In this document: piece after piece, positions 8,601-17,149 of the stretch
How the letters are laid out: each line of letters begins with the position of its first letter
How positions within the stretch are numbered: position 1 is the stretch's first letter
Source: JACVRX01 sp035697245
GTDB lineage: Bacteria; Actinomycetota; Actinomycetes; Jiangellales; Jiangellaceae
Length of the DNA stretch: 62,229 nt
NCBI GenBank assembly: GCA_035697245.1
Contig: DASSDH010000098.1
Span: forward strand, 1 to 62,229
Reading direction: 5' to 3'
Program-made: the position numbers and the translations under genes
Notes under the pieces: model-generated
Database searches by the model: none
What the model saw: only the letters and a program-made list of their open reading frames with translations
Told to the model about the DNA's origin: nothing

Positions 8601-8769
8601 CCAGCCCGATGGCGACGGTGTGGACCTCAACCTTGGGTGGCGCGAACTCGGGAAAGACGTCGACCGCTGTGTTGCCCATCTGCTGCACGCCGAAGAACAT
8701 CAAGAACGCGGTCAATGCCACCACGATGAACCGGAACTTGAGGCTTGATCCGACGATCCAGCGCATCAT
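5608..8769 (-). CDS. RND efflux permease (CusA/CzcA-like)
   Basis: 1053 aa, the usual length for an RND permease. It has the N-terminal helix followed by DVFPEFAPPKVEV, the first porter-domain repeat (TVPLEQSFNAIPGVE), a second half starting near residue 540, and the last helix ending INLFVVPSMYLRFAAG. The proton-relay helix reads GDIVDDAIIDIENVVRRL (about 411-428) with Asp415 and Asp416 intact. The DVFPEF and PLEQ motifs place it with heavy-metal-efflux-like (HME) RND proteins, but the Met clusters of CusA are not obvious, so the substrate is open. It lies 15 bp downstream of a second RND gene and was probably co-transcribed with it and a lipoprotein gene; the two-component genes lie divergently. 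Confidence 0.9.
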   Translation of the reverse strand: MMRWIVGSSLKFRFIVVALTAFLMFFGVQQMGNTAVDVFPEFAPPKVEVHTVAIGLAPAEVEELITVPLEQSFNAIPGVETIRSRSVEQLSQIVLLFDRETDLLEARQLVAERIATVTPTLPTWAAPPVMLQPLSATSRVLKIGLSTTDPQLDLMDLSMTAYWKIRARLLRVPGVANVPIWGERLEMLQVQADSNRLAEQKVTLEQVMTVTADALDAGLVQFSQGHYIGRGGWIEGQAERLGVRHIQPIVTHEDLANLPINTSEGKTIRLSDVADLVRDHQPLTGDAVINEGDGLMLIVEKLPWANTLDVTKGVEEALDELRPGLPGIAVDSAIFRPATFIEDAISNLSRALILGALLMILMLGVFLYSWRTALISVVAIPVSLLSALLVLNLWGATINTMILAGFVIALGDIVDDAIIDIENVVRRLRQHRAEGGSRSTARVILDASLEVRGAIVYATIIEIVAILPIFALGGLSGAFFQPLGLAYALALLASMVVALTVTPALSLIVFRNAKSLEHRESPIVPPMKRGYERLLTEIMTRPRRAYVAVAATTLVGLALLPALGQSLLPNFKERDFLMHWLAKPDTSLQEEVRTTKLVNAELLTIPGVRNAGSHIGNALLGDEPYGVYFGENWISVDPSVDYDKTVDSIRGIVDGYPGIYRDVLTYLKERIREVLTGTSEPITIRIFGQDLDLLREKAEEVDQILTGIPGIGEHYVDFQDNIPQLKVEVDLAAAQQYGVKPGDVRRSAAWLMAGEEAGDLYVGGKAYDVQLWSPPQTRQSVTDLQNLMIDTPNGGQVRLADVADISIVPVPNVIHHEGLLRNLDVGASLDGSRDLGSVVRDIEDRLEEVEWPLEFRAEMLGEYNERQAAQQRLLLFAVLAAIGIFLLLQASFRSWRLATLAFLTLPIALVGGLLAAFFGGKIISLGSLVGFLTVFGIVARNGIMLISHCQHLEQSEGEPFGPQLVLRGAKERLVPILMTVLTTAFALTPLLVAGSIPGQEIEHPMAVVILGGLVTATLINLFVVPSMYLRFAAGQPRTPPGERDGNPTLGHSA

Positions 8770-8784
8770 TGGCGGCCTGCTTCC

Positions 8785-11700
8785 TCAGTGGCCGACTGCT
8801 TCTTCGACCCCGTACAGCTCGGGCACGCCGACGGTCACCACCTTGGTTCCCGCCGGCGGACCGCTGGAGAGGTACGCGACGCCTCCCTCCTCCCGCTCCA
8901 GACCGATCTCGTGGCGTTCGAAGACCAGGGGCTCCGGGTTCGTGTAGACCCACCAGACACCGTCCGGATCTACGAAAACCGCCGACGACGGAACGGCCAC
9001 GCCCTCCGGCGCCGGCTCGACGACGGTTGTCTGGATGGCTAGTCGCTGTGCTGCTTCCTCCTCGACGATGACCTGCGGGTGGTGGTCGCTTCCGGCGGGG
9101 GTCGCGACACGGGCCGGCTCGTGCTCGATGGTGTACGCATCTGCCACTGCTCCGCCGCAGCCGGGCAGGAGCAGGGCGGGAATGATCGGCATCGCCGGGG
9201 CTGCTTGCCGAATTCGCCGCAGGATGCCGATGCTCGCCTCGTCCCGGGTGGTTCGCTGCTCTGATACCGGCGCGAACAGATCGTCGGTCCAGCTGTCCCG
9301 ATCAGCGAGGAACCCGTACCGGAAGTAGAGAACCGGAACCACGAACACGTTGACGACCGCCGTCGCAACGAGACCACCCAAGACCACAACGGCCATCGGC
9401 TGCACGAGCTCAAACCCGGCGGCATTCCCGGCGAATGCGATCGGCGCGAGAACGACCGCCGTCGCTAGCATGGCGATTACTGTCGGTACGAGTCCCTCCC
9501 TGGTCCCGCGGATGATCAGCTCGGGTCCGAAGGTCATGTCCTCGGCTCGCTCCAGGTCGTGGTAGCGGCGGATCAACAGGACGACCGCCCGGGCGGCGAT
9601 ACTCACGACTGCCAGCAGTCCAGCGATCGATCCGATCGTCAGCGTCCCACCGGCGAGCAGCGCGGCCACCGCGCCACCCGCAAGAGCGAGCGGGAGGGTG
9701 CAGAACGACAGGATCGCCAGCCGCCAACTCCCGAGTGCGCCCTGCAGCAGAAGGAAGATGGCGATGACCGCGGCGACCGCCACTCCTATGACGCGGGTCC
9801 GGTCGGTCTGTTGCTCCTGGAAGCCGCCCAGCAGTTCGGCGTGGTGCTCCAGCGGAAACTCGACCCGCTCGATCAGGCCGTCGATCTCGCCCAGCGCCGC
9901 ACTGACGTCACGCCCGGCCACGTCAGCGGTCACGTCGAGGTAGGTCGCAACCGACTCATGGCGGATCACCGCGGGATCCGCCTCGACCCGCACGGTCGCC
10001 ACGTCGCCGACGCGAACGTGTCCACCATCGGGTGTGTCGACGAGCAACTGCTCGATATCCGTCTCGCTCTGGCGGATTTCGGGCGCCCCCCACACGACGA
10101 CGTCGAACACTTTCTGCTGCTCGAACAGGTTGCCCACCGTGAGGCCGCCGAGAAGCGTGGCGGCGGTGCGGCGGACGTCGCCCGGCTTAACGCCAGCAAC
10201 CTGGGCCCGGGCCAGGTCCACCTCCACATGCACCGTGGGCTCCTCGGCCGGGCGTTCGACGTTCGCCCTGGCCACGCCGTCGACGCCGGCAATCATCGCC
10301 CGGACCTCGTCCGCCTTGGCGCCCAAAACATCCTCGTTCTCGCCGTAGATGCGCACGACGACGTCGTTGTCGGACCGGCCCAGGATGTCCGCGACCCGCT
10401 CCGCGGAGTAGGTGAGCACATCGGTGGACACGTCGGGATAGTCGCGGACGGTGTCCGCTATGGCAGCTACGGTGCGGTCGTAGTCGGCGGCCGTATCGAC
10501 CTTGACCCAGATCTCGCCGGAGTTCACGTTGACGATCTGGTCCGACATCACGGCGCGTCCCACCTGACCGCCGATGTTCACGACCCCGGGCAACGACCCG
10601 AGATCCTCGACGGCCTGCCTGGTGATCTCCGTCATCCGGGGAAGTGAGGTGCCGGGTGCCGCCTCGATGTGGACGAGTACGTCCGGCTCCTTGAGTGCCG
10701 GCCGCATGGACGTCTCCAGGAATGGCACCGCGGCGAGCCCGATCGCAGCGATCACGGCGGCTACTGCCACCGCCGCGCCGGTCCGGATGAGCAGGCGCGG
10801 CGCGATCCGGTCATAGCTCCCCCGCAGCCGGCCGAGCCACGGAGGTGTCGAGCGCGGAAGCGGCGCCTTGGCCAGCAGCAGCAGACTGAGCGCCGGCGTG
10901 AGCGTGAGAGCGACCAGCATGGATACCGCGACCGCGAGCAGGTACGACAGCACGATCGGAGGGAGGAATGCCCCGCCCTCGCCCCTGAGGAAGAACAACG
11001 GGATCGCTGCAGCGGCGGCGATCAAGACCGCATAGAGCACCGCGCGGCGAGTCTCGGTGGAGGCCCGGACGATCGTTGTCCACGCTGATACGGCGGAGTC
11101 CCGCTCACGGTCGTCGCGTGCGCGCCGAGCTATCGTCTGCGGGTCGACGATGGCGTCTTGGATCACCGCGGTAAGGCCGAGCACGAGCCCTGCGACGACC
11201 ATGAGGTTCACGGTGGTGCCGCGAAGGTACAGCACGGCCGCCGCAGCACCGAGTGACGCGGCGATCGCGGCGAGACTGATCAGCACACGCCGCCAGTCCC
11301 AGAAGAACGCCCCGATCACCAGCAACAGCAACAGTCCACCAGCCAGCAGCGCCCACCAGAGATTCTGGAAGGACGATTCGATGAAGGAGGCCGGACGGTA
11401 GACGGTCGAATCGATCCGAATGTCGCCAAGGCCTGGCCGCATCGCGTCGATTGCTGCGTCGACATCGTCGGTGACCTCGACAGTGTTAGCGTCGGGGAAC
11501 TTCTCGACGACGAGGAATATGCACCTGTCATCGCTGGGGCAGATTGCCTCCCCGATCAGCGGTTGAGAATCCTCCACCACCGTCGTGACATCGCCCAGGG
11601 TGGCAGGTGTGGCATCTCCTGCCGCCGCACCTTCGAGGGGAACTTGGGACAGTTCCTCGGCCGTCGTGATGGCCAGCTCGTGGAAGATGTTCAGCCGTTG

Positions 11701-12414
11701 GTTGGTGGTGTCGATGAATCCCCCGGTGCCGGGTGTAGATGCCTCCAGGAAGGACAGTGGCGAGACTTCGAGCGCGTTGCCGGCGGTGTCGATAACTTGG
11801 GCGAGAGTAGTGCCGCTTTCCTGTAGCCGTTCCGGGTCGACGAGGACCTGCAACTGCCGGTCCCGGAAGCCCCAGACGGTGACGTTGGCGACGCCTGGCA
11901 CGCCCATCAGCCGCGGGCTGATCACCCACCGGGCCAGCACGGATACGTCGATCGGAGTCAACGATTCCGATGACAGCTTGATCATCGAAACCCGCCGGTT
12001 CGCGGACACGGGCTGGATCATCTGTGGAGGCTTGGCCACATTCGGCAGCCCGGCGACGCCGACGGCCTGAGTGAGGCGTTCCTGCACGACCTGGCGCGCG
12101 TCGAGCAGGTCAGTGCCCGGCTCGAAGGTCATGAGAACCGACGAGAGACCAGGAAGCGACGCAGACTCGATCTCGTCCAGGAAAGGAACGCCGACGAGCA
12201 GGTCCTGCTCCAGTGGCACAGTGATCAACTGCTCGACTTCCTCGGCCGACAGTCCGAGTGCCTCGGTCTGCACCTCGACTTGCGTGGGCGTGAACTCGGG
12301 ATAGATATCCACGGGCATACTGCGTAGCTGCGCGAAGCCGAAACCCGTCAGTGCAGCGACAGCGGCCACGACGAGCAGCCGAAACCTCATGCTCGACTCG
12401 ATGATCCAGCGCAT
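8785..12414 (-). CDS. RND efflux permease fused to a lipoprotein/adaptor-like C-terminal domain
   Basis: 1209 aa, about 170 longer than the family norm. Residues 1-1035 form an RND permease (DIYPEFTPTQVEV, TVPLEQDLLVGVP, last helix VNVFVVPVLYFRYGF). The proton-relay helix is degenerate: TAVIQDAIVDPQTIARR (about 415-431) has Gln419 where the neighbour has Asp415, though Asp420 remains. The 174-residue tail contains a signal-like stretch with a lipobox-like Cys (MPIIPALLLPGCGG, about 1075-1088). It then resembles the end of CzcB/HlyD-type adaptors: VPSSAVFVDPDGVWWVY and PPAGTKVVTVGVPELYG. No stop separates the two parts. No stand-alone adaptor gene is present in this operon. Confidence 0.85.
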   Translation of the reverse strand: MRWIIESSMRFRLLVVAAVAALTGFGFAQLRSMPVDIYPEFTPTQVEVQTEALGLSAEEVEQLITVPLEQDLLVGVPFLDEIESASLPGLSSVLMTFEPGTDLLDARQVVQERLTQAVGVAGLPNVAKPPQMIQPVSANRRVSMIKLSSESLTPIDVSVLARWVISPRLMGVPGVANVTVWGFRDRQLQVLVDPERLQESGTTLAQVIDTAGNALEVSPLSFLEASTPGTGGFIDTTNQRLNIFHELAITTAEELSQVPLEGAAAGDATPATLGDVTTVVEDSQPLIGEAICPSDDRCIFLVVEKFPDANTVEVTDDVDAAIDAMRPGLGDIRIDSTVYRPASFIESSFQNLWWALLAGGLLLLLVIGAFFWDWRRVLISLAAIAASLGAAAAVLYLRGTTVNLMVVAGLVLGLTAVIQDAIVDPQTIARRARDDRERDSAVSAWTTIVRASTETRRAVLYAVLIAAAAAIPLFFLRGEGGAFLPPIVLSYLLAVAVSMLVALTLTPALSLLLLAKAPLPRSTPPWLGRLRGSYDRIAPRLLIRTGAAVAVAAVIAAIGLAAVPFLETSMRPALKEPDVLVHIEAAPGTSLPRMTEITRQAVEDLGSLPGVVNIGGQVGRAVMSDQIVNVNSGEIWVKVDTAADYDRTVAAIADTVRDYPDVSTDVLTYSAERVADILGRSDNDVVVRIYGENEDVLGAKADEVRAMIAGVDGVARANVERPAEEPTVHVEVDLARAQVAGVKPGDVRRTAATLLGGLTVGNLFEQQKVFDVVVWGAPEIRQSETDIEQLLVDTPDGGHVRVGDVATVRVEADPAVIRHESVATYLDVTADVAGRDVSAALGEIDGLIERVEFPLEHHAELLGGFQEQQTDRTRVIGVAVAAVIAIFLLLQGALGSWRLAILSFCTLPLALAGGAVAALLAGGTLTIGSIAGLLAVVSIAARAVVLLIRRYHDLERAEDMTFGPELIIRGTREGLVPTVIAMLATAVVLAPIAFAGNAAGFELVQPMAVVVLGGLVATAVVNVFVVPVLYFRYGFLADRDSWTDDLFAPVSEQRTTRDEASIGILRRIRQAAPAMPIIPALLLPGCGGAVADAYTIEHEPARVATPAGSDHHPQVIVEEEAAQRLAIQTTVVEPAPEGVAVPSSAVFVDPDGVWWVYTNPEPLVFERHEIGLEREEGGVAYLSSGPPAGTKVVTVGVPELYGVEEAVGH

Positions 12415-12458
12415 CTCTCACGCCCTCATGACTGTCGACGCCATTCGCTGGGGGGCCA

Positions 12459-13409
12459 TCACGACTGCCCCGCCGCGGTCGCTGGAGCCGTGTGACCGTA
12501 AACGTCCTTGCTGTGCTCGTAGGCGCTCTGCTCCAGCTTCAGCGCCTCCGCTCGAGCAGCTTCGAGCTCCTCCGGTGACAGCTGGGCAGCCTCGACCAGT
12601 TCCAGCGTCTCCTGGGTCGGATCGTCGCCGCCGAAGCCGACCTGCACGTTGCCAACGCCCGCTGCGTAGTACTTGTACTGCACGGCGCCGGGCTCGTCCT
12701 TGGAGGTTTCGCCCACTATGAGGACGTGGTCGTAGCAACCGGCCTGGACACAGGTCCGCTGGCCAACCGTGTCGACCTTCGCCCGGTCGGTCCATTCGAC
12801 CTCCGGCCCCCAACCCTGGGCGTGACCGGGGTCGCCGGGCCGGTAGTCCGCCTTGATCATGATTCCGGCCTGCGCGTCCTGGATCCCGTGGATCCAGGTG
12901 GGCGCGTCGACGAACTCGCCCTCTTCGTACTCTTCCGGGTACTCGCCGAAGAGCCAGATGTCCCCGTCGTCAGCCTGGGCGAAGAATGCGAGCTCGGCCT
13001 CGACCAGTTCGTCGTCCTCGTAGTCGCGGTCCCAGACGACCACGGTGCGTACTCCGTCGATTTCTTTGGTGAGATCGGTCACGATGCTCACGAAACGATG
13101 CGGGATGTGTTCGCCGTCTTCGACGCTTACTCCCTCGAGGATGAGTTGAGCCCCCGGCCGTAGCGGCAGCCATTGGTTGTCGATCCGCGTCGGATCGGAA
13201 AAGCTCACCTGGTCATAACCCGGCTGGGGACCGTCATCCACAACCGTCGGGCTTGGGCTGGCTGCTCCGCCTGCCGTCGTGTCGGCCGTGCCGGCGGCAG
13301 AACTTGAGCTCGTGCTGGAACTTTCTGAGCCGCACCCACCGGCGAGCACGCATGACGCTATGACTCCGACCGTCATCACCCGCCGGCAGCCGTAGCGAAG
13401 ACCCTGCAT
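12459..13409 (-). CDS. Secreted lipoprotein of the RND operon
   Basis: 316 aa from the ATG at 13409, preceded by GGGGGAGG with a good spacing; the frame is open to 13478. The signal peptide ends in the lipobox LAGGC followed by a Ser/Thr-rich linker. The mature part has acidic and aromatic segments (WLPLRPGAQLILEG, VVVWDRDYEDDELVEAELAFFAQ, YKYYAAGVGNVQVG) and resembles uncharacterised actinobacterial lipoproteins whose repeats recall phytase-like or LolA-like beta sheets; I cannot assign a family. It is the first gene of the RND operon, 44 bp from the fused RND gene, so it may be an extracytoplasmic part of the efflux machinery (inference). Confidence 0.72.
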   Translation of the reverse strand: MQGLRYGCRRVMTVGVIASCVLAGGCGSESSSTSSSSAAGTADTTAGGAASPSPTVVDDGPQPGYDQVSFSDPTRIDNQWLPLRPGAQLILEGVSVEDGEHIPHRFVSIVTDLTKEIDGVRTVVVWDRDYEDDELVEAELAFFAQADDGDIWLFGEYPEEYEEGEFVDAPTWIHGIQDAQAGIMIKADYRPGDPGHAQGWGPEVEWTDRAKVDTVGQRTCVQAGCYDHVLIVGETSKDEPGAVQYKYYAAGVGNVQVGFGGDDPTQETLELVEAAQLSPEELEAARAEALKLEQSAYEHSKDVYGHTAPATAAGQS

Positions 13410-13651
13410 ATTCGGCCTCCCCCGCCAGGCTTTACCGGATAACTCGGCCGGCAGGGGATCCGACTCATCAAGTCTCAATCGCCTGAAGCGTGCTGTCTTC
13501 CGCCCGAAGGCGCCGTCCGGTCTGCGCCCATTGATGGTGACGCATATCGACCCTCGGCGGAGCCTGGCTCCTTCTCAGGGTGAGGTTGGACACACCTCCA
13601 ATCATTGAAGAAATTCCGGTCGGCCACTCCAAAGCGCCGTACGCTTTGATC

Positions 13652-14845
13652 ATGGGACCCGCTGGGACAGCGTTGACCCGCGGCGTCCACCGGGGGAACC
13701 TGCTGGTCGCCGACGGCATACTCGTTTTCCTTGTGACGGTGCTCGCGTTGAGCACGCTGATCTACCGAGCCATCGAAGGGCCCGAGATTCTCGCCGGCGC
13801 CATCCAATTCGACTTCGCCAACGCAATCTCGGTTGCCCTGTTACTCGCTGGGCTGTCCTCGCTAATCTGGCGGCGCCCACCGGCACTTCCGGTGCTGATG
13901 GCAAGCATCGTGATCTTTGCTCTCTACGACCTGGCCGGATCGGCATCACCGCTGCTGGCTTTTGCACCGCTGATGGCGCTCTATGCCGTTGCGGCCAACA
14001 GCAGACCAGTCGTCTCCGGCGGGGCTGCGGCCGCATTGGCTGTCGGTGCCGTCGCAGTCTTTCTAGCCAACACCGGGCCCCTGGACGATGACATTCTCGA
14101 CTACCTATTGTCCGTGGCGACTGCCTGGTTGCTCGGTTATGGCGTGTGGCTCAACCGGGCGCGCACGTCATTGCTGGCCGATCAGGCGGCGCAGCTCACC
14201 CGAGAGCAGGCCGCCCAGACCCAGACCGCGGTCAGGCAGGAGCAGACGCGCATAGCGCGGGAGTTGCACGACATCGTGGCGCATCGCGTCGTTGTCATGG
14301 TCGCCCAGGCTGGTGCGTCAACTCGGATGTTCGACGCCGACCCTCAGCGGGCAAGACACGCGCTTAAATCGATCGAGATCCTGGGCCGGGAGGCCTTGAC
14401 CGAGATGCGCCGTCTCCTCGGCGTGCTCTGGACCCATGACGAAGGGTCGAAGGCGCCACAGCCCGGGCTGGCCGACCTGCCGGATCTCATTGCCCAGATA
14501 GAACGGGCAGGGCTTCCGGTCGAACTCAGGATCTCCGGACAACCGAGGACACTACCGGCGGGTGTCGAGCTCAGCGCCTACCGCATCGTGCAGGAGGCCC
14601 TCACCAACACGCTCAAGCATGCCGGCCCCGCCCGGGCCGACGTTGAGCTCCGCTATCACCCAGACCTTCTCGAGGTGCGGGTCGACGACGACGGGCAAGG
14701 GAGCTCGTCGCTCCTCAAGGCGGGCCAAGGGGTGGTCAGCATGAGACAACGAGCCGCATTGGTCGGCGGCGAGGTGAGCCTGGGACCGCGGAGCGGTACC
14801 GGTTTCCAGGTCGCTGCGAAACTGCCACTGAATGGGGAGCCGTGA
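13652..14845 (+). CDS. Sensor histidine kinase (NarL/DesK-type, HisKA_3)
   Basis: 397 aa from the ATG at 13652; the frame is open to a GTG at 13580, and neither start has a clear ribosome binding site. The N-terminal half has about five or six membrane helices with little extracytoplasmic sequence. A short coiled coil follows. The HisKA_3 phosphoacceptor reads RIARELHDIVAHRVVVM, and the ATPase domain has QEALTNTLKHAG (N box) and DDDGQG (G1 box). It overlaps its response regulator by 4 bp and is divergent from the lipoprotein/RND operon. That suggests control of the efflux genes in response to membrane or toxicant stress (inference from position). Confidence 0.88.
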   Translation: MGPAGTALTRGVHRGNLLVADGILVFLVTVLALSTLIYRAIEGPEILAGAIQFDFANAISVALLLAGLSSLIWRRPPALPVLMASIVIFALYDLAGSASPLLAFAPLMALYAVAANSRPVVSGGAAAALAVGAVAVFLANTGPLDDDILDYLLSVATAWLLGYGVWLNRARTSLLADQAAQLTREQAAQTQTAVRQEQTRIARELHDIVAHRVVVMVAQAGASTRMFDADPQRARHALKSIEILGREALTEMRRLLGVLWTHDEGSKAPQPGLADLPDLIAQIERAGLPVELRISGQPRTLPAGVELSAYRIVQEALTNTLKHAGPARADVELRYHPDLLEVRVDDDGQGSSSLLKAGQGVVSMRQRAALVGGEVSLGPRSGTGFQVAAKLPLNGEP

Positions 14846-15513
14846 CCATTTCCGTGCTGATCGCAGATGATCAGCCACTCATGCGAGCCGCGTTGCGCAT
14901 GTACCTGGAGGCCGAGAGTGACATCGACGTCGTGGGCGAGGCAGGTGACGGCGAAAGAGCAGTCGCACTGGCTGAACAGCTACGACCGGACGTCGTGGTC
15001 ATGGATATCCGGATGCCCAATCTCGACGGTGTCGAGGCGACCCGGCGCCTGACGACCGGGGGCACCGGTGAAGCGGTCAAGGTGCTCGTCATCACGACTT
15101 TCGATCTCGACGACTATGTCGTCGAGGCCTTGCGTGCTGGGGCCAGCGGCTTCTTGCTCAAAGACGCGACAGCCGACGAGCTGGTGCATGCGGTCCGGGT
15201 TGTCGCTGCTGGCGATGCTCTGCTCGCACCCGCCGTCACCAGACGGCTGCTGGACCAATATGCCCACCGTCTGCCACCGCCCACTCCAACGCAGTCGCAA
15301 CCGGTGAAGAACCTCACCAACCGGGAGCATCAGGTGCTTGCGCTGGTGACACGGGGTTACTCCAACTCCGCGATTGCTCGGGAGCTTCACCTCGCCGAAA
15401 GCAGCGTCAAGACGCATGTGAGTCATCTGCTGCACAAGCTCGGCCTGACCGACCGCGTCCAGTTGGTGGTGTTCGCCTACGAGAACGGATTGGTGCAGCC
15501 AGGAGCGATTTGA
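14842..15513 (+). CDS. LuxR/NarL-family response regulator
   Basis: 223 aa, starting at a GTG inside the stop of the kinase gene (GTGA). The receiver domain has DDQ near the start, the phosphoacceptor Asp55 in VVVMDIRMPNLDG, and the conserved Lys in GFLLKDAT. The C-terminal GerE helix-turn-helix reads LTNREHQVLALVTRG and SSVKTHVSHLLHKLGL. It forms a two-component pair with the upstream kinase; the likely target is the divergent lipoprotein/RND operon. Confidence 0.93.
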   Translation: MTISVLIADDQPLMRAALRMYLEAESDIDVVGEAGDGERAVALAEQLRPDVVVMDIRMPNLDGVEATRRLTTGGTGEAVKVLVITTFDLDDYVVEALRAGASGFLLKDATADELVHAVRVVAAGDALLAPAVTRRLLDQYAHRLPPPTPTQSQPVKNLTNREHQVLALVTRGYSNSAIARELHLAESSVKTHVSHLLHKLGLTDRVQLVVFAYENGLVQPGAI

Positions 15514-15559
15514 CGTCTGCGCCGGCCGGCGGTAGTGGCGTCGGCGTGGCACGAAGAAC

Positions 15560-17149
15560 GTGCTCTCCAGCCGGTTAGGGTGCCGAAATGTGAGGGCACG
15601 CTCTGGGATCGCTCAGGCGGCAGCGCTGGTCACCGGGCTGACCGCGCTGTCGGCGATTCTCGGCTTTCTGCGCGATGTCGTGATTGCCGGTGTGTTCGGC
15701 GCCGGCGCTGAGCTCGACGCGTACCTCGTGGCGCAGGGACTGATGAATCTCGTGCTGGCGCTGATCGCCGGCGCGATGGCGAAGGCAACCGTGCCGGTCC
15801 TAGCTGCACAGAACGCCAGAGACGGCGGGCCCGAGCGGACCGGTCACACGCTTTCGGTCGTGCTGACCGTGACATTGCTGGTGCTCGGCCTGGGATCGCT
15901 GGTCATGGCGCTTGCGGCGAGCTCGGTCGTCACGGTGCTCGCGCCGGGCTTCGAGGGGCCGGAAGCGGAACTGGCGGCGGGTCTGACTCGAGTCGTGCTC
16001 CTCTCCACCGTGCTGATCGCTGGCACCAACCTGCTGGCTGCTGCAGCCGAGGCTCATCGCCGGTTCTTCTGGGCCGGGGTGCAGGGCATTCCCTTCAACC
16101 TGATCATGATCGTGTCAGCCGTCCTGCTCGGTCCGCGCTACGGAGTCGCGGCGCTGGCAGTCGGGTTCGTGGCGGGCTCTGCGGCCCGGCTGGTGTGCCA
16201 GCTGGTGCCACTTCGGGCCTTGGGACTGCGGTTGCGGGCGTCGTTTGACCTGAAGGATCCGGGCTTCCGAGCGATCGCAACGCTGGTCCCGCCGTTGCTG
16301 CTCGGCAGTGCCCTGGGCAACGTCAACACGCTGGTCGACCGGGCGGTCGGCTCGATGGTCGGTGAGGGAACCATCTCCGCGCTCAGCTATGCGTGGCGGC
16401 TGATCAGCCTCGGCGAGACCCTGCTGGTCGCGTCCTTGCTGGTCGCGCTGTATCCGGCCTTCGGCGCGGCCGCCGGAGGTCGAGATCTGGTCGAGATGAG
16501 GCGGCTGGTCGGCCGCGGGCTGGCCACGGTGGCGACCGTGCTCTTTCCGGTGTGTGGGTTCCTGCTGGTCTGCGCCGGGCCGCTGGTCGCTCTCATTTTC
16601 GAGCACGGCAGCTTCGGTCCGGCCGACACCCGAAGGACCGCGACCGCCGTGCTCTGGTATGCGCCTGCCCTGCTGGCCTTGGGCTGGCGAGAACTCGTCG
16701 TGCGGGCCTCGTACGCGCTCGGGGACTCACGCCGTCCGGTGATCGTGGCGGTCATCGCCATGGCAATAAACGTGGCCGGGGATCTGACCTTGGGGCTGGC
16801 GTTCGGCATCGCCGGGCTGGCCGCATCGACGTCGCTGTCGCTGGTGTTCGCGGCCGCCGCCAACACCTGGCTGCTGGGCCGTCGTCATGACGCCGTGGAT
16901 TACCGGTCAACGTTGGCGATGGTGAGCCGCACATTCGCCGCCGCGGCCGCCGCTACCCTCGCCGGTGCCGTGCTGAACCGGCTCCTTTCCCCGATATTCG
17001 ACGCCGGCGTCGGCGACGACCTGCTGTTGCTGTCGGCGGTCGGACTCGTCGTGGGAGCTGTGTTCTTTGCAGTGTTACACCTGCTGCGTGCGCCCGAGCG
17101 CAGGTTGTTGGCCGAAGCCGTGGAGGTCGTGACGCTCAGGCGACGCTGA
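15560..17149 (+). CDS. murJ: MurJ/MviN-like lipid II flippase family protein
   Basis: About 529 aa with roughly 14 membrane helices. The N-terminus reads ALVTGLTALSAILGFLRDVVIAGVFGAG, the typical MurJ/MviN opening (LGFxRD). It belongs to the MOP exporter superfamily; MurJ flips the peptidoglycan precursor lipid II. There is no C-terminal pseudokinase or sugar-binding extension as in mycobacterial MviN, so this may be a second, specialised MviN paralogue rather than the housekeeping flippase. The start could be GTG 15560 or GTG 15590; the latter gives VRARSGIAQAA and is better spaced from AGGG. Its 3' end overlaps the convergent CofE-like gene by 14 bp. Confidence 0.82.
   Translation: MLSSRLGCRNVRARSGIAQAAALVTGLTALSAILGFLRDVVIAGVFGAGAELDAYLVAQGLMNLVLALIAGAMAKATVPVLAAQNARDGGPERTGHTLSVVLTVTLLVLGLGSLVMALAASSVVTVLAPGFEGPEAELAAGLTRVVLLSTVLIAGTNLLAAAAEAHRRFFWAGVQGIPFNLIMIVSAVLLGPRYGVAALAVGFVAGSAARLVCQLVPLRALGLRLRASFDLKDPGFRAIATLVPPLLLGSALGNVNTLVDRAVGSMVGEGTISALSYAWRLISLGETLLVASLLVALYPAFGAAAGGRDLVEMRRLVGRGLATVATVLFPVCGFLLVCAGPLVALIFEHGSFGPADTRRTATAVLWYAPALLALGWRELVVRASYALGDSRRPVIVAVIAMAINVAGDLTLGLAFGIAGLAASTSLSLVFAAAANTWLLGRRHDAVDYRSTLAMVSRTFAAAAAATLAGAVLNRLLSPIFDAGVGDDLLLLSAVGLVVGAVFFAVLHLLRAPERRLLAEAVEVVTLRRR

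Noticed and set aside
9559..10647. A 362-codon plus-strand frame opposite the fused RND gene
   Set aside because: Shadow of the permease coding strand; no ribosome binding site and no family motif.
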